Source: Apostichopus californicus
Lineage: Eukaryota; Echinodermata; Holothuroidea; Aspidochirotida; Stichopodidae
Assembly (NCBI GenBank): GCA_020650975.1
Contig: JAIPMN010062457.1
Span: forward strand, 1-23,754
Length of the DNA: 23,754 nt
Reading direction: 5' to 3'
The position numbers and the translations under genes are program-made. Numbering within the stretch: the stretch's first letter is position 1; each line of letters starts with the position of its first letter. The notes beneath the pieces are model-generated. The model did not search any database. It had not been told where the DNA came from and worked only from the letters and a program-made list of their open reading frames with translations. Below are positions 8,107-20,100 of the stretch, one piece after another.

Positions 8107-11100
8107 GTAAGGAATATTGAGCTTGTTTTAATGTTAAATGCCAGTGTGTTTGTATCAGTCCATGCATTCTAACAGAGACACTCAACAACATTCTTTAATT
8201 CAAGCATGAAAACAACAATAAAAGAGACAAATTGCAACATTTTGAGTTGTACACAGCATGATTTCAGACAACCCCCTCCCCCCTCCAGGGAAGTTATCTG
8301 CTACATTTAGGTACACAAGGTCAAATCATTCTATATTTGCATTTTTACTGATGTCTCAGTCTGCAATAATACAAGCCTTGTGAGGAATTTTCAAGAATAC
8401 AAAATTTCTGTGTTTACCATGCTTTGGTTAACTGTAGTATTTGTATCAATAATGTAGGCATTCCAATGTAGACTGCTCAAGAGAGAAATACAGTGCTGTT
8501 ATAATTGGATGTGAAGTTTAATCATTAATTTGTAGCAGTTGTGTCATGAGTTTGTCACATGAGGTAGGTTTCCACTGGGGGAAGATTGGGGTAATCACAC
8601 ACTGATTATGTGGGTTTGTATGTATTGTTGGAGCTTAGTATCCATAAACCTATCTTACCAAACTTTGTTGTAATTGCAGCACAGTACTGCATTTAAACTC
8701 AGAATTAATTTCTACTGTCGTAAAAAACTGTATAAATAAAACATTAGTATAATTTTTTTGTAAAGTCGTAGAACGTAGTACACAACAGTTTCTGCAAAAT
8801 TTATAACACAGTCTCCAACATTTTTCATGACCAATTAATCGGTCAATCCTATGCTACTATACAAAGTGTAGGCTGTACACAGTTGTTGTACTTGAACATT
8901 GGATAGCGTTGAAAAGTTTAACAGGGGAAAATGCACTTCAGACAATGTTCAATGACATCTATTGGACTCTGGTACCGTGCTTTTCAAAAGATATCACATA
9001 AATACAAAAGGGGTTAAAATGCCTGCGGCTTCACAGCCACACGGTCTCAGACCACTTGAATAATAACTTGACATAGAGTGTACAAAACATCTTGCACTGT
9101 TGCCAAAAATATTTAAAGACAAGCTTGTTGTCGACCCTGGTTACTTTTGCGACGTTTCTTGATACTAAAATCTACTAGCAAATTGCTTTCCATTTCTAAA
9201 TAAAGCAAAGGTCAAATTTTGGTGAATGATGACATCACTTTTTAACTGCATATAATATGAGTTAAATTTCAAAATATATTTTTACTGGTTCATGACCAAT
9301 GGTATGAATCACACTACTAGAATTTTCCAACAGAATTGTATGTACAGTAGTCACATATTCCTACCATGTGTAATTTGCAAAACGTTTTATTGTCACATTT
9401 CAGCAAACCCGCCAACCTGTTGATTCACAATAATAGGGAGATAGGGATATAAGAATGTAATTGACAATAAGTTTTTTTTTCTTTATATGAAAGTCTCCCA
9501 TCAATGTGGATGTTAATTTAAATATGCATACTATACCATGTTCCCTTTGATTCATTGCCTTTTGTAACTAAGTGCTTTCATTTTGTTAGGAAAAACAATC
9601 TCAAATTGTTCATAACCCTTTACTCCAGTAATAATTACTTGATCTTGGCAGTTGTAAATGTTCCACATGCTTGGGCAATGTACAGCTTAAGTGAAAGACC
9701 ATTCAAAGTCATGCTCAACAAATATCTGGCAATCTGCCAAGAATCTGAGACACATGAACCCCCCACAAAGAAATTACAATGCTAATGAGCAGGTTGTTGA
9801 CATTTGAGCACAGCTGTGGATTTCCTTTTGAACACAGCTGTGGACAAACAATAATAGCAGAACAAAAGAACATTCTATCATAATAGGAAGTTGTACACCA
9901 ACATGTTCAAGGCTTGAATTTTGTAGTAAACAAGTTAGTGTATGAAATGAAAGACTGGGTAGAGAGGGTCAGTTACCTCTGAGGTTGGATGGTGGCAAGC
10001 AGGCTAAGGTAGCATGGACACTTCGAAGTTTGGATACCTAAGCCTTAAAACACCTCAAAATTATAACTTCATATTTTTGACAAATATGTAAGTACATACT
10101 TGCACACGGTCATTTTGGAGAAAATAAATGTAGCTTCGTAGTTTTTTTGTGTGAAATTGGCTCTTGCTGTAGGTTGTCATGGTGAAATCGTGGATTTCTT
10201 AGGGGTGTCCGAACTTCGCAGTGTTCCGAACTTCGCATTACTGACTATACCCTCTGCATCATTCTCTAACGGATTACACTGCTAATTTTACATTAAAATC
10301 TTAATTTTGCTGCTGCGGTTAATTTTCAACACAAATATGGTAAGTGTGACTCAATGCTATTTCTTTGTCCTGTACTATGTAACTATATAGAGAAAAAAAT
10401 TATTGATGTGTTTCGAGGAACAAAAACTAATGTATTCTTTTCATGTCAAGACTGTACATCAGCATTGTTGAGATTTTAAACATGATAACTCCAAATTTAA
10501 AGCTTCAAAATTTTAATCTGTGAAATCTCCAATGCTGTGAGTTTCTTTTGGTGAACATAGTTTGGTCAGGTTCAGCTTACAGTTGTGAAGAGGCCCTAAA
10601 GGTCTTCAGCAAAACATTCAGTCATCCAGGAAATGAAATCTTCTGAGTTGATAAACTTTTAAGCACACACACACCAGGCCCTATCAGTTTTCACCCTCTG
10701 AGCTTCAAGGGGTCAACAGGTTACCTCAGGTTTTGGAAAAAGAAAAAAAAGGTCAACAGGTTATCTCAAATGGTCTCAAACTTTGCCATTTCTCTGTGAT
10801 TTATACTAGGCTAGATGATTTTTGCTTTGGCAGTAAGTTGTTAACATATTTCACAGTGTTTAAACAATGTCATGTAGAGCTCTCATTCATTAACATTATT
10901 AAAGAGATTGTTGCAGCATTGCAGTGTTTTTCGTGCGTCCGGGTCGCAATGTTTTAGCCAGGGAAGCATAATCTTCAAATAGAAATGCGTCCGGTAGACG
11001 CAAACTTTGTTATACAGAACAAACCCCAAGTACACACACTCTCACAACTAGGCATATGCAAAATAGTGTTTACACAGGTCCAAAAATCAGGAACCGGATA

Positions 11101-14100
11101 CCTGAGAGCCGTTACCCGTCGGGTATCCGGGTTCCCGAAAAAAATTGTTTACCCTCGTGTATCGCGATTTTCAAGAAATAACATATTGGATGCTATAGCA
11201 TGGACACTTCGAAGTTCGGACACCTAAGCCTTAAAACACCCCTTAAGAAGCTGGTAGTATGGCGTCGGGTGGGTACCTGGATACCCCGTGCAAACACTAA
11301 TGCAAAACATTAAAAAAAAATTTTGAATGAACGTCTTTGTTTCTTCATTTCAAAAATCCACAATTTCTACTTTAAAGAGCCAAATTTTTCTAACCCTACC
11401 GATGATTGAATTTGTTTAAAAGCAAATAAATCATAGCAATCAACCAGCAAGGGTTAACAACATTTCCTTTACAGATATTTTCATGCTAAAAAGAGTCAAT
11501 GATGCTTGTCCAAATTTCCAGTGATATGATTGGTTAATAGTCCTTTACTCATTTTCTGCAGACACTCTAGCATCTGTAGTGCTCAATGAACACAAAGTAT
11601 GCAACTATTTGTAACATTACTTTCCCCTGTGTAGAGATAGCGAAGTTTGGGGTATAGGCTATCATATGTGTGCACTCAAATATCATAACGTTAGGCCTTG
11701 TTGTCGCAAACAGTATGTACGTTTCGACAATAACCCCTCATGGTATGAAGATGCACTTAAATTGTTTCTAAGACTATCACCTAATATTTGAATTATTGTT
11801 TTGATCAGCAAATGTTATGAGTTGAGACAATCTATGAATTTTGTGGGCAGCTAACATCTCTGATACTGAAAGGATTTTCCATCTCACAGTATGTTTGTTC
11901 TCTCCATATTGAGAGTTGCTAATGTAAAATGTGCTTCATATCACAGTAGTTTCTTTCTTGCAAACTTTTTGGCGATCCTTTTGACCATGTGGTTCAGTCA
12001 ATTTTTTCATGCAACGTTCTTGTGTAAACTGCTCTACTTCATGCATCGTCAAAAATAGCAATTGAAGTTGTGATTTTTTAATCTACATTGTGAAATCCAA
12101 AGTTCAAACAGGCCTATGTAAGTGCAGTACTGTGAATTTAGCAAGAGATATGCACACTGTAGGTACATGGATTTTTGAAGAGTTGGTTGTTGGAATCGCT
12201 GAAAGGTCAAAGCCTAGAGCTCCTACTAAGTTGGCGAATAGGGAAGTACAAGGGTGGATGAAAGGGGGGGCCTGCGGTAAAAATTGGTTGAAAGGGCAGG
12301 GTGGATGAAAAGGGGGGGCAGACCGCCCCTGTCAAACAGCGAAGCTAAGGCACTGGGCATCTCATTAAAATGTGTAGAACATTCACACTGTATATACTGT
12401 AGGCAGTGATAGGATCGCATCTTTACAACTAAAACTACAGTAGGTCATACAATAAACGCAATTGGTGTTCGATTGGGACGCAAGCTTTTAGTATATAGGA
12501 TGCAAATTTTTGGGGGACTTGCGTCCGTAGGACGCCAACCTTTTTTCTCTAGTAACATTACTGAGTTGGTGACAGCACTGATTTGCTAGCCTCAAAATTG
12601 GGAAAAGGAATGTCCTTCTTGATAATGAAATATTTTGGAAGAGAAATGCTAGACTGTGAAATCCTTACCATTGGAATAAATGTTTAATGCCCACAAGGGA
12701 GTGCTACAAATAAGAGCTAAAATCTCTGATCAATTCTGGTTCTCACTTCATTCTTTGACAAATTTAACTCACTTGCTCCACATTAGTCAGATCGATATTT
12801 GGAACTTTGAGCAAATTGTATGGCAATGGATCACAAAGTAACCTGGCTTTCAGGTTAGACAGGTGACTGGTAAACAGTTGCGTCAGTCAGACATTATCCA
12901 CCAAAAGAAGAGCTCTACTTTACTGTCCCCAGTCTTTTAGAATAGTTTTGCAAACAATGGCGTCTCAAGTCTAGGTTTCACTTTCTACAAAATACAAAAC
13001 AAATTTTTCTTTTGCAATGGTTTCCCTATGGGGAAATAGTCTGTTTGGTGTTACATGCATTTCAAACCTTATTTTGTTCTATTTTGTAGTATTCCTGTCG
13101 AGAGCTTTGACCTAAGCCTGAATGGGAGGGATATCATCCCATTAGAAGACATCAATAATGTATCAGACCTGGGATTAGTTTCTGGTGACCTGCTAAAAGT
13201 GATAACAAATCAAACAGATGCAACAGATTCCAATAGTGATGCAAACGTTGATGTCTCATTATCTGATTCGAGTCGGATTCAGAGAAGAGAAGCGGTGCAA
13301 GATAATGAAGCTGCTGCCCTGGCAGATTCAGGGACACCTGGCAGCACTTCAGTGTCCCTGAATCAAACTTCTTATGGCTCCCTGGCATCAACTGAGATGA
13401 TCTGTGATACATCAGGCAATGTATCAGTTAATGATGACGATGGAAATGCTGAAGGTTGTTCTTCTCATGAAGCAGACAGTTTGAGAACTGAACCCATGGT
13501 AGTAAGAGACTGTTTTGAAGATAAACTTCCCCATAGACTCAGGCAAGTTTGGGACTCAAACAAACCACAGGGAGTAACAGAAGCACTGTCCTTGGTCCTA
13601 CATGTCATGATGTTGGAAACAGGATTTTTAACTCACACTGATGCAAAGGTAATAAATAATACTTTCTCTCATTTACATCATCATTTACTTATATTTTTGT
13701 AAAATGATAACTCATATATGCAAATTATGTGTTCATTCAATGTTACAAATGTTAACAAAACATAAACAATATTAGTGAGAAAGCAAACTTAAACTTACTT
13801 ATGACATTTTAATGAGCAATAGGGAAAGAGCTGAACAGTTGAAGGTAGCCGTCTTACAATCGTACTAATTATAAAGAAAGATCAGAGAAGTCGACAATGC
13901 TTAAATCCATTGAAGAAAGAAGCTAATAGGCCACAAACTAAATGATGTTCAAGGTTGGTAGCAACTATCCAGGGAATAATTTATCCAGTTGTACTTTGTA
14001 ATATGCTCTGCAAAATAGTCAAATTACAAATTATTCCCCTGGTATCTATTGTTTAGACATGAGTATAGTCAGTATTGCGAAGTTCGGAACACTGCAAAGT

Positions 14101-17100
14101 TCGGACACCCCTAAGAAATACACCATTTCACCATGACAACCTACAGGAAGAGCCAAATTTCACCAAAAAGTACGAAGCTACAGTTATTTTCTCTCCAAAA
14201 TGACCCGTGTGCAAGCAATTACTTACATATTTGTCAATAAAAGGAAGTTATAGTTTTGGGGTGTTTAATGCTTAGGTGTCCGAACTTCGCAGTGTCCATG
14301 CTAATGTGTGATGAGGAAGGCTTTTCTAGGTTCTTGATTATTACCTTCCATAAACAAGTTATCATTTGTTTACTGAGAAAAACTTTGCTGTTTTTTATCT
14401 TATATTGAAGGTTGCCAGTTCTTCCTGTCATGATCAGAAATCCCAGATAAATATTCCTGTTACATGGAAACAGTTTGGATGTTGCAGATTTTCCTATGTA
14501 CATCAACTTTACGAACAAGCCCAGGTCTGTCATTTAGCATGTGTGCCTCTTGGATCTCTGTTGACTATCACAGGTACAGTAGTAAACCTTTCTCTTGCTG
14601 TCTTCTTTGGTTAACAGGCCTCAACAATTATTTTTAAAAGTACTCCATTTGGCGACTATGACTAAAAATCTGCTCGTCAAAATGCAAAAATTCACTCGCC
14701 ACTATTATCGCCATGTTTAAGCCTCCAAATTTGTGGTATAGTACAAAACTACAACAGCAATGCTTCTATAAACTAAGGTTAGGCAGATACATGACCATTT
14801 GTAATGCACATTGGAAAATTATATTTTTGTGCAGTGTGTAATTTCAACTTTGTCCCAAAAAATAATGTGATGACCAACGTAAAACATGTTGCAGAATCAT
14901 TAATATGCAGCTATGCCTGATTTGTCTCAAACAATTTCAAAGAACATCAGCAAAAATACCTACGGAGGTAGCTTGGCTTCTGTAACAATGAGTTCACATT
15001 TAATCGTTTAGGCTGGTACTGAGGAGCTGATGTCATCACTAATATATACTAAAAAGAGCATTCCAGAGAATAAGCATATTTTAGAAATTGTGAATATCTT
15101 GAAGACTGGATTAGCTATGTTACTAGCACTCACGTTGTCTTTTGTCTTAGACTATGATATATCAATAATAAAATGGTGCCTTCTTCCTTTTATATAATGT
15201 TCCTTTTGCTTTCTACACAATTAAAAAGAAATTGAATTAAAGTACATGAAAAAATGTGTGTCATAATAAATTTCAAAGAACCAATTTAAACTTGACAATA
15301 TTTACAGCTATCTCAGCATGCAGATAAATTTAGGTTAATTTCATAGTTGTTGCATTGCAGGTTGCCTTGCAGTAAATTTGTAATGAACTATCTGCCAACA
15401 AAAAGTGCAACTGTCAACAAAAATATACTTTCAATGTCTTATTAGCTTGGCATCAATTAAATGATGTTTTCTTTCTATTTAATAGACAGACAAAAACTCA
15501 AATGCAGGTCTTCATCACTTTCAACAATACAATATTGATTGTTAGGTTCCCAATTTTGTGTAAACACAGAAGGTAGACTTTTGATGGTGAAGACACATCT
15601 GATCAAAAGAAGCTAGACATTGCTCTATATTGAAATATTGTAGAAACATTTAAAAAAAAAGGAGGTTGTTTCTCTGGTATGTTCAATATGTGCTTGTAAT
15701 GTACTCATCTCCCAGGAAGAGCAAGTCAATATATTTTGAAGTGCTTGTAGAATTTGATTTCATCCAAAGCCCTATATAGTTAATTAGTGAGGAAGAAAGA
15801 GGCTTGTTGTATTCACGATAAATAAGATCAGCTGGGTCAGTGATGCTTTCATCCTGAGTGTTATAAAAAACTATTTCAATTATTTCTATTCTTTTTCTAG
15901 GTCTTATTAGCCATGAGAAGAGCAGTTCCTTCAGTGTTCAACTTCAGCCATCAGAATATATTAAGAAAATGGAGAATGGTAAATATGGACCATTCCAAAG
16001 TATTTCTTCATCTAAGGTTTGATGTTTGTTGTGGGGTCTACCACCTCCTTTCACCAGAAAAGAGAAACATGTAAAGCAAATCCTTGTTAACTGATGCCAT
16101 TATTTTAACAGTGTCTCTTAACTGTAGACACCAACATTTTTGCCAAACATGATGTATTGGCTATAAATTTTATTTTGTCATTCCCCTGTAGAAAGTTCTG
16201 TCATTTAAGAGCAGAACTCTCTGCTGAGTGTTTATATGATTGATTTGAAGTTTTCAAACTTTGATAGGTTGGTCAGGACATAGCAAAGGAATATGTAAAA
16301 TTGTGCATTGTTTAGATCAAATGGCATCACCAGTAACATTTTATTAAAATCTAACTTTTCCACAAATTTTAACTTTGAAACATTAAGATTAAAGTCTCAA
16401 TACATGTTTGCCAAATGTAAACTTCGACCTTTCCAGCTTACTGCACTAATAGTTCAGTGAAAATAACACAGTTCTATGCTATATTAATATTCTTTATTTC
16501 TATTGAGTTATCTGTCATTAAAAATGTTGCGCTGAATAAAATTCGCCAGATTTATTAACTAGTCCGTAGATTCTACAAACTTCAATCAAAATTTGCAAGC
16601 CCCCCCCCCCCAACAGATCATGCGCCAATCAAATCTCTCTTTTTTGTTTACGTCCCTTAAGCTTAGGCCTGCTTGTACTTTTGTGGCTAGCCTGTCTTAG
16701 GCCCCTGGCCTTGTTTCTTTTTCTCGGTCTTACCGGAATTGTGTCATTTCTTCCATTGCAATGAATAAACAGGTGTTTTCAGACGTTTCCTCTGTGTAAT
16801 TATAAAAAGTGGATGATGCAAGGATAGGACTGCGTTAAAATCTTGATTGGGCTGCATGTGTAGACTATTTTTTTTACATTTGTGTAAATGAACATGCTGA
16901 CATGGGCGGTCACAGTGATTTTACAGTAAATCGTTCGGGCCATAAGGGCAACAGAAAATAAATTTCTTTCGCTTGCGACAGCTTTTCTCCATTAAACCCA
17001 CCTGGTCAGAGTGCATTTTGAATAAGAAACATTGAATCTACTTCGGAAGTTTGTTTTCCGAAATTCATCAGCAAACACGTATTGAGACTTTAATGTGATC

Positions 17101-20100
17101 ATAATGTTCATCCATCTGAGTGTTCCCAATTTCATGCTTCTAAAACATGCTGTATCTCCTTCATCTGTTTCTGTTCTGGTAACAAAATTAAGATATATTG
17201 TCACTTTGGAGATGTCATGGCAACTTCTATTTTTAGGTAGCCTTTTGACATTGAGCAGGTTTCAGATGTTGATTCGCCTTTGATGAAAAGTGCCTGAGAT
17301 AAGAAACCATCAGCAGGTTAACTCATGGGGGGGTATTCTCATGACCGAACAATTTGTGAAGTAATGCTGATTTAAGCTAATAAGCTATTTTCTCTGTGAC
17401 GACAGTTGTCTATGTACAGAAACTCTATGCATGGTGGTCTCATTTTCTTAAATTCCTGAATTTCCTGGTATAAACCTTTTCTTTGAATTGTAGAAAAATA
17501 GGAAAGTCCAACACCGCATAAACATCAGGTAGATACAGGTTTCCTCACTATTGTATCATTACAGATAAAATTTCTTATGAACAAATGTTGTCATGGTTGT
17601 TGAGTTTGGCATCACAGATGCACAAGTATCTGTTGTTATTTTTACTTTTGTAATAACAATGCTAACTGAATGGTTTGATCTTTTACAGGGTTCTCGCTAA
17701 GCAACACAGCAAAACTTTCGAGGTTATTCAAAGACTCTGTGGCATATCTGATGACCCGTCGGTTGAGAGAGAGTGAGTTTATCAATCTTTTTTTATGGCT
17801 TTCTTGGCTTTAGAAGCACATCATAATTTCAACTGGAGTCACAGGATATCACATTCCATTTATATCAGGAGTTAAATGATTTGAAAGCAATGGAAAATGT
17901 AGTTTGTGAAAACTATGACCACACTCTCCTTCAAATGTGCCAATACATAACACAGGGAGTGAAAGGGTAATGGTTCTTCAGCTGTACTACTGGTTTCTGT
18001 CATTGATATCAAGTAATAACATGCTGTGATTTTGTAATAATATTCAGTATATATCTTGACCACATGAACTTGCGACACAAGCAGTAAACTGCAATGATAC
18101 ATTCTAATGGGAAGCAGTGTGTGTTCAGTCGTTTGCTAAAATAAACCTAGGCACACAATTATTCCCTCATTTCAATCCCATCTCCTATCCTAATATTGCT
18201 TCACTTTTCCTGAATCAGTCTTGAAAATATCAATGCTCTAAATAATTTTTATTTGCGGATAAACGGAGACAAAGGCGTGATGTCATCGTTGACTAATCAC
18301 ACTACTCTTTTTGAGCTGCAAAAATACTCATGGACAGTTAGAAAGGATTCTAACATCATTGTAGATCTCTGTGCTATACATCTAACTTCATTACTTTGAA
18401 CAATAGAGATGCAGAAATGTTTCAAGCGCTTAGTTGAACAGAAAAATGCTTTAGTGCAAATTGGGGTGAATTGTGTAAATTCTTGACTTTCCTGTTAAGT
18501 CTTTCACCTGGCTGTAGTCTTTGGGTCTAATGAAAAAATTTCCATCTTTACACCAGCTCATTGCAAAATAACATGGATTCCAAGGATTTTTTAACATTTG
18601 ATGTAATGATTCAGTATTAAATTCATATGCCAATCAGATCCGTTAGAAGGACTAAAATAGTTACCTAGTTTTTAACTTGAAACTTCCTTTACTGTCACCC
18701 TCAGACCATTCTTGTTTCACAGATACAATGAACGTACTAGCATGCCCACTCTCTGGAAATAATTTTATATTTTAAGGCAAAAGCTTAGTCCTCACATGTT
18801 GTGTAGCTGTGAAGAGGTTTATGGTTTGTCATAAAAGACTTAAAAGAATCATTTGAGCAAATCACAAAGAGAAGTGTGATGGCAAATTTGAAAGAGCAAA
18901 TGTAATATCTAGAATATTATTTGAACCAGTGATCACAGAATAACAAATTCTCTAATCAGCTAATTTTTTGTTCTATCATACCTTAATAAACTTTTCTTTT
19001 TCTTTTGTAGATTCTGGAGTATTTCCTCATTCTGGGATTTTGACTCTTCCAGTGGAAATACAGGTAGGTACTCCACTGTTTGCTGTAGGGTATAATTATC
19101 ACTTACCTTAATGTGGATATAAGTACTGATAAATGCGACAATGGGAGCTGTTATAACCAGAAGCAATGTCCTGAAGGGTTGTAGAGCTATACATTGATGG
19201 TTATGACATCAATAATTGATGTGAGACTTTTAGTTGGTTAGGTAACATCGAAGTGTTAGTTTATACTTAGTACCAGTTAGTACCAGTAAGTACCATGTTT
19301 AAGTTCAAATTTGTAGGAGGAAGTGGTGGGAAGGATTGAAATGTCAACAGACTGGAATTGAAACAGATTTGTATAGTTGTTAAGATACTATTGAACCATT
19401 AGTCTAGTACATGAACAAGGTTCACAACCAAAATCTCTATTCCATGAAGGAACCTGCCATTTAAGAGAATCATATTTTTTTATAACATAAATTAAAAATG
19501 GTGAAATTGAGAGCTGTTCACTAGATTATAATATAGTTTGTAATATAATTGATATTTTATGATAAACAATAATGATAAAAGGTGCTAATTGGAATATAAA
19601 CAGTGTATGATTCCCTCGATTTGTAACAAGTCTTGGCTCCAACAAATAATGAACTGACAACAGCTATGGCTGCAATGTATGAGTAATAAAACAAATGGGT
19701 AATATGTGTGTATGTGTGAATGACTTCACTGTATAATGCTTAAACAATACTGCTGATCACATCCTTCATTGTTTTTTACCTTTTTCATATTTGCCTGTTT
19801 CATTTTCTGTAATATATTTTCTCTGATTTTAAACATTCTCATATGAAATAGTGACATTAAAAAATAAACAAGAATCGCTGCTAAATCCTACCAGGAACCA
19901 TCATCTTACCTTAAAGGGTGTGAAGACTCAAAAAGAAATGTCCAATGCCGGTAATTTGACCTAGTTTCGAATGAGGTGTAACAGAAGTGTTAAACACCAC
20001 CATCCATCCCAGAAAATACACACACAGCTTGCTACCGTCAGTAATTAGACACTAGTGTACAGTCAGTACATACAGCTGCGGTCAATACCCACAGCACAGT

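Larger units (their letters stand above)
8107..13089 (+). other. FBXO7: FBXO7 intron 1 (about 5 kb) with several repeats
   Basis: The largest intron in the window. It holds the MITE at 10010-10250, a hAT-type MITE at 11064-11299, short duplications near 9805-9842 and 10710-10768, and a pair of gcgtcc/ggacgc inverted-repeat segments (about 10930-11010 and 12465-12545). Near 12246-12315 a G-rich segment repeats the phrase agggtggatgaaa. The short open frames here (for example 9555-9785, 10733-10957, 12090-12308) show no recognisable protein. I saw no nested gene. Confidence 0.8.

Noticed and set aside
10985-11227. 80-residue plus-strand frame
   Set aside because: It crosses the border of the hAT-type MITE and the captured MITE end; there is no protein-like signal.
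13055-13089. ATG at 13055 as an alternative FBXO7 start
   Set aside because: It lies in the pyrimidine-rich end of intron 1, directly before a good acceptor. The upstream exon at 8006 supplies the conserved N-terminus in the right phase.
13152-13412. 86-residue minus-strand frame
   Set aside because: It is antisense to FBXO7 coding exon 2, whose forward frame has clear domain matches and splice sites.
14234-14533. 99-residue minus-strand frame
   Set aside because: It is a shadow of MITE copy 2 and FBXO7 exon 3 on the opposite strand.
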